A stretch of 64,000 nt of DNA, from positions 27,755,001-27,819,000 of the forward strand of contig JAJNNQ010000024.1 in the NCBI GenBank assembly GCA_027886175.1, written 5' to 3'. The translations under genes and the position numbers were made by a program. Origin of the DNA: Phylloscopus collybita. Lineage: Eukaryota > Chordata > Aves > Passeriformes > Phylloscopidae. The notes under the pieces were generated by a model. That model did not search any database, was not told the origin of the DNA, and worked only from the letters and a program-made list of their open reading frames with translations. Positions 1 through 13,500 of the stretch are shown in pieces; the first letter of the stretch is position 1, and each line of letters begins with the position of its first letter.

Positions 1-3000
1 GGACATATCCAGCACTGCCACACATGACACTGTCAGCATCATGGGAAAGGTCACCATGGCACTCTTGGCTGGTGGCTGGAGTCAGCCACCACACTTTGAA
101 TGCAAGAATGGGGCCACTGTAAGTCAATTTATGCCTTTATTTGTGGTGATAAAACCCTGCCCCTGGCCCCACTGGAGTCACTGCAGCCACTATTTCTGCT
201 TGGGAAGATGATAGGCCTCTCTGTGCTGGGATGTGCTGATGAATTAGTCCCACACATGGCAGACTGTTCTGTCTGTACTGAGAGCATGAGAGAACATTCA
301 CTTTTGTTTTAGAGTCCCTGGGACATTCCTAATGGACTCTGTCCCCTATTTCTCCTGGTTTCACCCCAGCATAATTTCAGAACAGAAATCCTTCCCGCCT
401 CTGCTGAAGCAAAGAAGTCAGAATAAACTCTGGAAAGGAAATTTGGATCCTAACAAACACTGACAAGAAAATTTAAACCCTAAGACTGGTCAAAGAAAAA
501 TTTTTTGAGAAGTAGTTCATAAAGGAAAAAAGATTCCTAGCAAATACATTCAGGCACATCTGTAGCAGGAAGCCTGTCAGAGAGCCTGCAGGCTGAGAGC
601 TGACTGGGGTGTTAGAGGGGCACCCAAAGAACACAAAGCCATAGGAGACAAACACAAATCATCCTTTGCACATCTGCTTGCTGTGGTATCAGCTGTTTGG
701 GGAGGATGCCCCAGCAGAGCAGGTGTCCCAGGGTGAGATGCCCCAGGACCTGCTGCAAAGAGAAGTGTCAGTCTGTGAGGCTTTAGAACAGATTGGTAGG
801 AGTGGCAGCATGTTGCCAGAACCAGGTGGAATAAGTGAGCTGTGTAACCTGTCGCTTCGGTTTGCCTCACAAACAGAGCAATGGAAACAAGGGAACATTT
901 TTTAGAGGTTTCTAAAGGACCTGAGGAGCCACAGAACTGTGTTCCAGTTAGATCAGAGGAGGGGAATCTCCTGTGTATTAATAACATTGAATATCATGGA
1001 AATGAATGGCCAGTTTTCATGACAGAGGAAATTACCCAATTAAGATTCATAGCATATTCTTTGGCACGATCGCATGCATAACATATCCTCACATAATCTG
1101 AAAAAGATGGGAAATAGGAATATAGCAGCATTTGCTTATCATATCCAATTCTTTGGCAACCAACAAAGGCCTGACTATGAGTTGGTACAGAGGCTCTCCT
1201 GAGACTTGAGTGTCTGCATGATAGACAGGCACATAGCAAGTAACACACTTGCAGAAAACCAACCCTGATTGTACAGGTGCACCAATTGGTTCTAAATTAG
1301 TTGTAATTAATTACTGCCTCTCAGGAAAGGGGTCCAGGTGTCACAAATTGAGAAAGAATCAGCTCCAAAGGAAATCGGCCAAAAGAAGGTCGCAAACAGT
1401 TGGGAAATGGCCAAGGAGTAAAACATACCATTATGGCAGTGGACAGCTACACTGTGAAGCTATGTGTAGTTCTGGTCATCCCATCCCAGAAATGATATGG
1501 ACAACTGAAAAAGGCTCTTGGAAATGTGGGAGAGGTGAGTGAAGGTATGGTAATTTGATGAAAATTAAATAGATAAGAATTCTTTATTTTGTGAAAGAGG
1601 TGAGGGAAGAGGGTTTCAGCAGGTATTCTGAAAAATTTGGAATGGTAAAGAAAACATGAATAGCTTAGAACATGGCCAAGTTTCTAATAGCGTCAAGGTT
1701 GCAGATTTGACTCCTGCACAGGCCATTCACTTAAGAGTTGGACTTGATGATCCTTGTGGGTTCCTTCCAACTCGGAATATTCTGTGATTCTCTCCCCATA
1801 GATTACCTTAAGTATTAATCATTGTTCCTTTCAAGAGTTAGTAGGTGCCCAGAGAAATTATTAGGTAGCAGGTATAAATTAAACAAATAGGAATGGTCTT
1901 TTCATACAATGCATATTTTAGCTGCTGAACTCATTACAATTTGGTACATTCAGCAATAAAACAGAAATAAGGTAAAAACGGCAATAGAAATTGAAGAAAT
2001 AGCCACTAAACACAAGATCAGGGATACAATTATTGAACCAGCAAGTCCTTTCACTGTTGATGGTCCAAACCCAGAGATTAAATCAGGTGGATGCATATTA
2101 TGTATTTAGGCATACTTGTACTTGGCTTTTAAGATACCTTCCCTAGCTGTTCTCTGGGGGAAGCTCTTGGAGAAAGGAAACTCAGCGGGAAGGATCTGGC
2201 CACACCCACGTGTACTGATTGCTGTGCTGACTCTGATACTTCCCTGTGTTGGAGGAGTGAGGCAAGTGGGGTTTGAGTAAGTAAGAGAGAGCAGAATTCA
2301 GCCCCCATGTTGCTACACTACACTTGCAGAGAAGTGGGGGTCCAACCCCAGCACTCTGCATGTGAAAGAGACATCAGCCCAGAGGACTGCACCATGTATT
2401 TTGTATTTGTGCAACTGAGACTGAAATCTGGGCTGAGACCTTGGAGTGGCAGTGACCACCAGGCCCAGATGGACACCCATCTGGGCAGCCATGGACAAGT
2501 CACCCCATGGTGCTGAGCACTGGCTTCATGACCTTCTGTGGAGAGGATGAACTTTCCCACCGCAGCCTGCAGCTGCAAAGGGAAGTCTCAGATGGGAGGC
2601 TGTGCATGAGCTCCTGCTGAGCACCTGCTTTCAGCTCCTGCCTTGAGGTTGCAATGAAAGCTCAGCAAATCCCAGTTTCTGTGCAGGGCCGGAGGAAATG
2701 GTAGTGAACCCTGTGCCTGGGCACAGTAGTGGGAAAGCTGGTTTTGGAAAGGCTGTTTAAGGCATGCCAGAGAGTCTGGGTACAGCTGGCCAGTGGTAGC
2801 TCTTCCCAGTGATGTGGTGGGGCTGCTTCAGTGGGATGGAGAGATGGCAGTGGGGCTTTGCATGTCTGAGAAGGGACAGTCCATGTCTATGAAGAGAGAA
2901 AGTCTGCTGTGTGAGGATGAGGGAGCCACTGGTCCTCTATACCTTCCTGCAGGAAATACCCTGCTGAGCTGCCTATAGGGAACAGCACATGGCAGCTGCT

Positions 3001-4540
3001 GAGGTTGCTTCATTTTAATTTACAAATCATCTTCATGTCTGACTAATTCCAGCCTGTGGCTTTAGGTTCTTTACTGGTGGCAAGACAGGATGAATCACCT
3101 CTCTGAAAAGCTCAGCATGAACTACTGGGAACGTATCGCTGTCAGTCCAGGCTTCTACCCCTGCCACAGCAGCATCGTGGCAGGTTTGGAATGTCAGACA
3201 TACGGTTTTATGGACTCCTTTAAATTACTTTCTGAGTTTTGGCACCTGCAAAATACGTGGCCCACCCCCTTGCTTCTACCAAGCACCACAAAACATCTTG
3301 AAATATCTAAAACTTGGGGGAATTCCACTGCAATTTTGTCCTGGTGAAGAGTTTGCCTTATTAGGATAGCATTTAGATGGCTGTGTTTAATCAGCCTTCT
3401 GATGCTGCTGCTGCTTGATAGAAGGAGCTTGGAGAAAAGAAAATGGGAAGGACTAAAGGCCAAGAAGCCTAGAAGATCAGCAAAGTGAATTGTGGGTACA
3501 TGGAAGATAGAAGAGCCTTTCATATTTCAGAAAAAGCAGAGAACTGTTTCTGGTGAGTCTCAAATTCTGGAGATGATGTTCTGTCTGTATGAACACAGAT
3601 CTCCAGCTGAGCCTGATTTGAGATCCCCCCTCTATATGTATGGCCCTGCTTCCCTCAAACTCCTCTGGTCCCTTGATTGTCTGCTGAGAAATGCAACTGT
3701 AGGAGCAGCAGGTAGCCTGTGCCACTCTCCTGAGAGGTGTTTCTAAGGGTATAAAAATACAGCACCTCTGGGATGTTGTGCCCTTATGCTTAACTCTGCG
3801 CTTTTACACAGGATCAGCCTCTCCGGTGACTTCCAGACTATTTTTGTAGCTGAGTCCGTAAACAACTGTGCAATAAACCTGACTGCAAAAAGCAGAAGCA
3901 TCCACAGCTCTTGCTGAGTTGATCAAACACTGTAGGTGCTCAGCATCGTTCCCACATGAGGTTCAACAGAGCTAAACAGCTGTGGCTTCTTCTCTGTGTC
4001 TGTGGTCAGCAGGAGCCTCTTAGTCCCTTGTGGTTCCTCTGGGCTTGGTCTGAGCTCAGAGACTGCCTCCAGACATATCTGACATCAGGAGAGGGATACA
4101 CACATTTGTAAAGCTGTTTTCGGGAAGGAGGTGTTTGGGCAGGATTTGGATTTGGCTTGAGAGACCTTGGAGAAGGTCATCTTCTGCACAGACCTAAATT
4201 AAAATCATGGGCAGTTAGGGCAAGGATTTCGCTCTCCACTGCCTTCCAGCCTCTCTGCTTTTCTCTGAGAGAGGACTAACCAGGGAGGAGGAAGAGCAGG
4301 ACGAGGGAAGCTGTGTTTTTAGGGCTCCATTGTGGTGAATTGTGATTGCTATGCAGATACTTGCACCTCTGGGAGTAGGAAAAAACCAGCAGTTTCACAA
4401 TTCAAACCTGGGTTGGAAAATCATCAAAAGCGGTCATCATCCTAATTTTTTTTGAGAGCAATGCCCTAGAGAGGGAAGGTCACAATGACAGACACCTTAA
4501 CCCACTTCCCTTGTCCAGGAGCATCCTGTATGCTACATAC
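1..4540 (-). other. CASQ2: CASQ2 intron 6 (partial)
   Basis: This is non-coding sequence between exon 6 and the next exon, which lies outside the window. I looked for the following conserved calsequestrin segment on the minus strand and did not find it. A short CR1 3' end sits at 1735-1790. Three short open frames on the plus strand between 666 and 1542 lie in different frames and resemble nothing I know. The rest shows no recognisable structure. Confidence 0.8.
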
Positions 4541-7500
4541 CTTCTGTGCTCTCTCACAAAATCAACCAGCTCCTCTTCTGAGTAAGGCTTATCAGGGATG
4601 TGAACAGGCTCATCCATAAAGGGTTCATAGAAGTCCACCTCATTCATCTTCAGGCCTAGCTTCTTGGCAACCTGTTGCAGTGCAGAAGTCACAGGTGACA
4701 GAGCTTGATGTGCCTCTGTGCCTACTCAGAATCTTTGCTGGTGGCAGAGCTGAGATAAAGGTGCTTGCTCTCTCTCTCAGAGCATGCACTCCTAGGAGTG
4801 GCCCACAAAATAGGATGGATCCTTCCTTGTTTAAAAACCCACTAATGCCCCCTGCACTACTGGTGTCAAGCAGTGAGGCAGAGAAAAGCCACAGCCCAGG
4901 GCCTGCAGACATAGAGGGTCTGGGTTCCAAACCCACGTCAGGACCTGCCTCTGTGCTGCAGAAATTGGCCTTTTGTCTTGTGACAGGGCCAAAATATCAA
5001 TGCAGACACCAACACCACAAAATCCAGGAATGCTGAAAATGAGAAGCTGAAACCAGACAATAAATCTGGGAACATCCTGCGCTCTCAGAAAACAGGTGGT
5101 GGCATATGTGAGCTGCCATGAAGATGTGTGGATGCTTACCCCTTTGTCAAAGGTGGCAAAGAACTTGACGTAGGGCTGGAAGTGTTCAGCAGCTTCTTCA
5201 AATGCCTTGAAATCTGGAAGGAGAAAAGGAGAATGAAGAAGATGTTTCACAGACAGCTGGCCACACTCTGATCTGCCCAGAAGGTATTGGGGAAGGACAA
5301 ATTGAAATTACTGCAAACTCCATCAGATGATGCCCAGTGTTTCTTCCACCCTTCCGGAGTTTACGAAGAAGTGTGATTTCAGTGCAGCAACATGCTGTGC
5401 AGTCCTCCCACGGAGTTCAGGAAAAGTGCAGAGCCCAGCATGTCACACTTAACTGGGGCTGAAATCAGCAGCTCTGTGAAGCAGGTCCAGGGGTAGTCCA
5501 GACTGGGAACTACATGGAGTAGCTCCAGCATAGAGGATTACTGCCATTCCCTAAACAGTCACCAAGTGTCATTAGGCATGCTTCTCCCTCTGCAGGAGGA
5601 TGGGGTGGGAACCAGGTAGGTTTTTACTGTAACTGCCACCAGGTCCTCCTGAACCTCAGGGTTCAGGAAAGATGCTCTCAGCCTGGCAGGGGATTTTCCA
5701 ACAGGCATTTCCCACCTTTCTTCCAGGTAGCTGTTACTGAACAGTGTTAGAGTCACAGAGCCCTGCCCAAGCTGTCCTGCAGCCCAGTTTGAGAAAGATG
5801 AAGGGAGAGGTGGGCGGGCTGTTGCATTGCAGACCTGGAGATAAGTGGCTTGTTTACATAGGAATGCCTGTCTTTCTGCTAAGGGCAGGACATGCCAGGG
5901 TGGGGTGCATACTGCCAGCACTGCCCGGATAGCACCTGGGGCTGGCAGAGGAGACTGCAGGGCTTGACAGGGAAATTCTCATGTGAGGATTTTTCTAGCC
6001 TTGTGAAAGTCGGGTTTGCCCAGAATGGTCCCTGTGTTGCACATCCCCCAGGGCATGGGACCAGCCTTTTCCCAGTCTTGGGGGTCAGCAAGGAGGAACA
6101 GGTCAGTGCCTCTGCCAGGCTGCCCCAAAGGGCCCTTTTTACTGCTGCTGTATGTTTGCCACTAGTATTTAGTGCGTGTCCCCCTTTCCCTTCCTCACCC
6201 CCTTCCCTCCTTCCTTCTTTGACCCTTTGGGCTCACTGCTCACAAGAAGGGGCACTTTGCTCCTGTGAGTTGCTGTCTCAGTGTAACTGTAACCTCAGCT
6301 GATTTTTGGGTGAGGTAAACTCACTTTACTGCAGGAGCCCCTGGATCATGGCCCTCTTCTCTTGCCAGCAGACACCTCGCAGAAGGGTCAGATGCTGATG
6401 TAGGACTGGGCTCATGCATGACAGCAGCAGAAACTTGCCTGCAAATGCACTCATCCTCCAGCAATTTTCGCTCTGTCACAGGCTGCCATATAGCACAACA
6501 CCCCTCATGTTCTTGCAGAGCAGCCAGTGCCCAGCCCCTACAGCTCCCAGGCAAGCTCCAAGGCCCGTGAGGAACACGTTTATCTTACGTTCTGAGTCTT
6601 CTCCCTTGAAGTAGCCAATGAGTTTGATTTCGTCGTCGATCTGGTCAAAGGCCTGCAGCTCCAGCTTGCTGTTTATGACCTCCACGGGGTCTTCCAGCAA
6701 CTGCCACGACAAAGGCATGTGGTAATGCAGTGATTTGCAGCACCAAGCTAGGCCTGGCAGGGTGTGTCACAAGCAGCCTAAGCAGGGAGAAAGAGGTCAC
6801 CCAATTTCTCTGCTGTTGGAAGCCCTGCTTAGTGCTCTCTGCCTTAGCGTGAGGAGCCGAGAGAAGCAGGTCACCTTCAAAAGGAGATGTTAGTAGGTTC
6901 ACTGCAGAGGTGGAAGCATCGAGAGGGAGGCTGATAGAGGACTGGGTAACCCAAATAGTGCTGAGGGACCTACTGTGATGAGGGATAAGGACTAGCAGTT
7001 GCAGCTGGCTTTAAGGAGGCCAAGAAGAGAGAAGAGCAGTTGAAAGCAGCTGGTACAGTCATTGTGTACATCTGTGAATTAATTATACCTGTGTATCTAA
7101 ATCTATATAGACTTTTTTTCAAGTGTCATTTGCTGGAAGAAGTCATTGCAAAGATCTTGCTTTTGAAAAACATTAAAAATAGCATGCTAGAAGGTGGCCA
7201 GACAGTGGTTTGGAGCAATAGAAAGTCTGGATGTGAATTTTCCTGGCTGATCCTCCTCATATGAGAAATAGTTTAAACCTATTCTTTGGTCCTACACACA
7301 TCACAATGTTAACAAGGATGTTGGAAGACCTGTCTGGCATTTCAGGCTGTCATTGATCCAAACTTTGTTTCTCTTCTTAATTAGTTACTGCTGGTGAAAA
7401 GGTTTGGTCTGATTCTTTTGCCCAGTAATAGTGGTATAAGTCAAGTGTATTTGCACTAGAAGGAAAAAAGCAGGCAAGCCACTGCCTACAGAGGAGAACC

Positions 7501-10500
7501 TCTGGGTTTCCTTTACTTTTCAGATCAGGCTGCCGAGGCACCACAGGCGTGTCTGGTTTTATTTCCTTGCTTTGCCAGGTATTTTCCTTCCTGAGTGGAA
7601 AACGCAAAACCACAAATCCTTGCTCTCCTTCTTTTTTCACAGAATGTGATGTTTCAGTGACACACCACATGGCATAGCAAGGAAAACCTCATCGAGTGCC
7701 TTACAGCATCCTTGAGAGCGATGCTCCGGTGTGAGGCTGTGCCTCTGCTGTGCCTGCAGCAGCACGTGCAGTTTCCTGCTGCCACAGTGGCCTGAGCCAT
7801 GAGAACCTGGGATCCCACTGCTGCAGGGTCCCAGCAAAGCTCTGCCCTGTCTGTGGCCCTTATGGGACAGATGTCCATTTCTGTCCCTGAAGCCACTTGC
7901 ATGTGTTTTGGTCACAATACCCAAAGCACACAGCCACAGACATTGTCATGGGAGAGCTGAGGTCCTAGGGATCTGTTTTAATTCCCTGGCCATGCCTCTT
8001 CTCACCAGCAGTCTTGAACCACAGGTGACCATGTAGGCAACCTGCCACCCTGGGAAACAAACCCTGCCAGCTCTGCTGCTCGCCTTACCTCCCTTATCTG
8101 CATTACTGCATGGCCACTTACAAAGAAAGCCTCACTTCAAAGGAAAGCCAAGCCCCTGCAAAATGTTTTCATTTATAAAGCAAAGACCATGGTTTTGGTC
8201 CATTGCCTCTCCTAAGAATAAAATGTAAATAAAGAGAAGTGCAACATGTAGATGTGGAATTCAGCATCGCTTTTGCATTTAGGCACAAAGGTGAGTACAT
8301 CATTGTGCCCATGCACAAAATGACCCAAAACTGTTTAGTTCTAGGACCCTGTTCTCCCCTCACTCATGGCAATGCAATTTGGCAAGTTTGCTGAGGAGAT
8401 GCTATGTTGCTTGTGTCTAGAAATGGGCAAATAGTTTGGAACATAAGCCTTTTTTAATGCACTGAGCTCTTTTTAGTTGCTCCACGAGAATCCTAGTTCT
8501 TTGGTTTTCTTTTTTTGAAAATAGCTCTTTTTTTAAAAAAGGAAGAAAAAGCGTGAAAGATTTTGCAAATGCCAAAGTGTTTGCACGCAAGCTTGCTAAA
8601 CTGCGGTGGGTGAAGAGCAGTCAGTTATATGGACTGTAGCTGACTTCCATTCAAATACTCTGTAAATAGGAAAGAGGAGAGGTTGTCTCTAAGATATATT
8701 CAGTGGCATATAAGGGTACCACCTTTCCTGGGAACTCATGGTCAGACAGGTATTGGGGAAGATGCCAAATGCCATCTCTACCAGTGAATAGCAAAGGATG
8801 AAATTTCAAACAAAGGTACATTTTGTTTTTTTAGCAAACTAAGCATTTGCAAGGTTTTCTCTGAGGGGTTTTATCTAGCTCCGAGCTTATCTGTGCTTAC
8901 ATCCAAGAGGAATTCCACCAAGACATCTGCAGACAGTTCTCCATCAAATTCAACCAACCGCTCGTCCTTGAAGACATAGAGACTTCCCTCTTCAACCAAG
9001 CCTGAAAGAAGAAGAGAAGAAACAGTAAGTGGTTAACATGTTGTTAAAAGCATGTTTTGTGCAGAGTGTCTTGCTTGTTATCCCAACAATTCCTCCTGGG
9101 AAAATGCAATTGCCAGTTTGCTGTGTTGGTCTAGTTGGAAACAACCTAAGTAATCCCCGGACTGATGTTTCATGACACAGGGAACAGACTTCAGCTACAA
9201 CTAGTGCTAAATTCTTCCCAAATGTTGAACTTTTCTTTCAGGTCACAGTTTGGTTTCAGCTGGAAAAATTCTGCACCACGAACTTGTTTTAGCTTGGCTG
9301 TCTATCTTGCAGTAAATACTGTGCTCTAGCTGATAGCTCAGATTTTAACAACCTGTCACTATATGGAAAATGGATTTTGATTCGGGTTGTGCTCACTCTC
9401 CAGAGAAGGCTGAACTATGTGAGCGTCACCAATGACCTGAAAGTGAGCTTCAAACTGTCTGAGGCTTAGCTGGCCTTGGCAAAAGGGTTAGAAACCAATG
9501 ATAGAGATACCACAGACTGCAGGGTGACAGATTTCAATGCTGTATCACTGGACTGAGGACTGAGTGCCACAGAACCTTGTTGGAGGTTCCAAAATCAACA
9601 GCACTGGCCTCCTGCAATGTAGGTTGGCAGGGTACTACTGGCCAAGGAGGTTGATAGTTTGTTCCTTCTTGGAGAGGGAGAAGCTCTTGTCTTTAGTTTA
9701 GCTCCCATTAGCACCCACAACCTCTAATTTAGGAAAGAAAATTACAGTCCAGTATGCTTAAACCTTAGGTTTAGTGGTATATTTGTGTACTGTTGTATTA
9801 ATGTGACACAGTATTTCCATATTGCTTTGTGGGCTGAAATATGAAGGGACTGCCAGCCCCTGGAAGGCAGCTGTGTCCAGGGGAGGGCAATACAGCAGCC
9901 TGCCACCTTTAGAGCAGATTACCTCTTTCACTCTGGGGAACAAACCAGAATGGTTGGCACCTGACTGCCAAGCCATTGCAAGGCTGTGGCTGCCCCAGTT
10001 GTTGACAGGGGTCACTGTGTCATGGGGCTGATGACATTTGGGGGACCGAATGTTTTCCCTGTATGTTCTGGTTCTGCACTGCTATGTTGGTCCTGTCTCT
10101 GTGTAGGAAGAGCAGGAAGTTACTCCATGGAACCTCTTGACTATTTCTGCACAGAAAGTTGTGAACTTACACCCTGTCATCATTACACCACAAATTGCCT
10201 TTCTTTTTTGCTTGGTTTGGTTTGTTTTGGTGGACAGACCCTTTTCCTGGAAGGTCTTGGCTTATCTCTCTCATCCTCACCCCCACCCCTGATCCTGCCT
10301 CTGTTGGGGTGGGCAGGTGGTCAGTGTGCAAGTGCCACCATCATCTTCCCCATCCTGGTAACAAGGATTTGGCTGTGCCTGTTGGATATCACTGCCAGAG
10401 ATGGGACATTCCAGAGATGTCAGACCTGGGACTCACCTAACTTTTTGGCAAGCTTGGCATCCTTCTTGGAGTCCACCATCCCAAAGCCAATGCTCCTGGG

Positions 10501-13500
10501 CTCCAGGACCTGAGCTGCCAGCTGTGGGAGGAAGCAGGGAGCCCAACATTAGTAGTGTTAACACCACAGGGTAGCTGAAGGGCATCATGCCCTGCTAGCA
10601 TGACGTGACAGACACAAGTGACCCATATTCTGCCGTTGAACAGCACCAATGGGTGGGCTGTGTCACATGCTGCCTCTCTGCTGAGATAACCCAGAGGTCA
10701 CAAGGGTTGGGTTTCTTCCCATTGTGTTGCAGCAGGGAGTTTGCTGGCACTACTCTGTGCTGTTCTCTGCTGTTTGACACTGGCCTCAGGACAGGGCTCC
10801 TGAGTGAACTGGGGACACCAAAGCAGGGGGGATGGCTGCGAGAAAGTCCTGTACCACCAGCACAAAGCAAAATCTGTTTCCTCTGTGGTGCCTTGGTGGC
10901 CTCCTGCCGGGGAGAGTGACGTGGGCACCACGGACATTTTAACTCTGGAAGTGCATGGTACCAGGCAGCAGTGAGTGCAGAGCTCTGCAGCATCATGATT
11001 TCTTTATGCATGTGATGGGGTGGCCAAAGCAGGCTCCTTTAACTATGAAGTGCTTGAAGTCATGCCTCCTGTCCAGGATTCAGTAAGCCCCCAGATCCTG
11101 GTCCCCTATTTTTACTAAAGAAATGCATCTAAGCCCAGCCATGCTCATGTTCACCTTCTCAAAGCTTTGCAAAACCACTGCACCCTGTTCCCACCATCTT
11201 TGATGAAGGGGCCTCTTGAAGATATCAAGTTCCTGCCTGTTTTGTGAAAATAGATATGTGAGGAAAGGAGAGACGCTCTGCAAGGGCCCTGTGGGTGAGA
11301 GCGACCCTGGGTGAGACCCTGTGAATTCTAAATTGGCTCCTAGAGATGCAGTGACCCTGGTAAATGGATCCACTTATGCACTGGATGACTGACAGCCCCA
11401 CCACAAGCATACTAGAGACCCTACAAGGTAGTAATGATGCTCTGAGAATGCAGCTGTAAGAGCCTCCTCCTCCTCCCTCTCCCTTCCTGCTGCACAAATG
11501 CCTCTGATGCTGATGGTCTTCTTGCTGTTCCTCCTCCCAGCCCTGCCGGATGGCAGGGGGATGATGGAGACGAGGGGTCAGGAGCCTCTGGGGCAGGAAT
11601 GTCCCTATTAGGGCACAGCTGTCAGTGCTTGGCAGCAGGAGGCTGGAGGGGGGCAGAAGAAAGCCATGGCCAGAGAGATGGTGGGTTGATTTATGAGGAA
11701 GCTCCCCCCCTGCCCCGGCTCATTTTGGCTCCCTCCCCCAGACTCAAAGCCAGTTTGAATGTCACCCAGCGGTGCTGCCACCACGGCCACGTGGTCCCTT
11801 GGCTCCCCTGCTATAAATAGCTTCTGCCTGTGCCAGGCCTCTCTCAGAGTGAGCAGTAGTTAGAGGCATTGGGGAGAAAAGTGGCGGGGCAGCCACCTCG
11901 CCTGTGCAACGGGATGTCATGGGGCCAGCAGCTCCCTGTGCTGTCAGCACACAGCCTGTCCCTGAAATTCTGGGGGATGGTGGCAGGCACCCTGGTGATC
12001 AGGGCTCAGGGACCTTGCTTGAGCAAAAGGGAGAGATGGAGAATGTAGTTGTTTCCTCCCTTCCACCAGTTACACATCCTCAGGCCTTTCCCAAAGCCCT
12101 CTAGGGCTCCACCAACCACCACAGCATTGCTGCAACATTGATCCTCCTGCAGCCACCTGCCCTGTTGTCTTTAGGGGCAAATGCCACCATGGGAGGCACA
12201 AGGGGTGCCTGTGTTACACAGGAAACAGGGATGTCAATGCTCTTTCCTTGCTCTTTGCCAGTGCTTTGAAATGAAGGCAAGGCTGGATGTTCAGGGCTGG
12301 TCCTTACGATGGACACTGCCTGAAAGGGAGTTTCTGGTTTGCGTTTGCACATCCACTGATTAGGTCGATAAGGCACTGGTCTGGTTTGGCATCTGGTGGC
12401 TCAGGCCACCTTAGAGCACCTGAGAGCAGCTGGAGCCCCATTTTTGCAATGAGGGATGGACACCTCTCATGAGCTCTCTAGATATCAGCAAGTGAGTGGT
12501 GGTAAGAGAAGAAATTTTCTGTTTCCCATTATGGGGATCTGCCCTGACTGGACAAAAGGATGGAGCCTGTGGGATCACCAGCTTTCTGGGACATTGTCAG
12601 GACATCCCTGCTTGCTGGTGGTTGTGTACACCAGCAAGAGGTTCCTGGGAATCACCACTTGAGACTCTGTTTGCTCTGTGACCAGAGGAAAACACAGAAT
12701 GGCCAAGGGAAGAAGACTTGTTCAGTCGTGTCCAGTCCATCCATACTTGATTTAGTTACTTACAGTTATGTCAGCCATGTGCCAGACAAAGTCAGGGCAG
12801 TTTAAGCCCAGTAGTCCTTGACTCCTGCACACAGGAGATGGTTAGGGTTTCTTATGGGTGTTTGAAGGTCAGAAACATGCAGAAAAGCTGCAACACCTGC
12901 TACAGACAAGGGGTGGGATATGAGCAGGGATGTGTGCAGGGGAGGAGGCATTGATCAGGAGTCGTGTATGTCAGCATGCAGCACACACAAGGTAGCTCTT
13001 TGGAGGGCTGTGGGTGCAGTTCTGTAGCTGTGAGCATGGAAGCTTGCTGGAAAAGAGTAAAAGTGTCAAGAAAACGTGGGTGATGTGATGAAAGCCTCTT
13101 TGTGTGAGACTGTGGGAGTGCTCAGTAGTCAAAAATGGTCTCAGTAATGCTGGAGGTGTCCCTGTTTGTGTGGCAGGGTTTCTGTGACTGTGCCTAGCAA
13201 GACTGTCTCCTGGAAGTGTGTGTATGGTGGGTGTGAGTGTTTGGAGGTGTTCCTCTGCAGAGGCTCATCCCCAGAGATGTGTGACAGTTTGGGCATGTAG
13301 GAGAGTGCTTGTGCATGGTGTGTGAGTGTGCCTGAGGGGACAGAGCTGGGAGCTCAGTGGGCAGCCTGCCTCCTCTGCAGGGACCTTCATGCCAATGAGA
13401 CAATGAGGAGAACAGTACAGCCTGAGCTCCTCTCCAAAGCAGGGTCTCTCAACAGGGAGGTCTTTGTGCAACATGAGACTTTTGGGAGCCATTCCCACTG

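Noticed and set aside
666..1542. Three successive plus-strand frames that might be a degraded retroviral or other gene
   Set aside because: They lie in different frames, share no motif I can name (no protease, polymerase or envelope signature), and have no LTR beside them.
1..4540. Possible CASQ2 exon 7
   Set aside because: Read on the minus strand, no segment resembling the calsequestrin sequence after exon 6 was found, so the exon must lie off the window.
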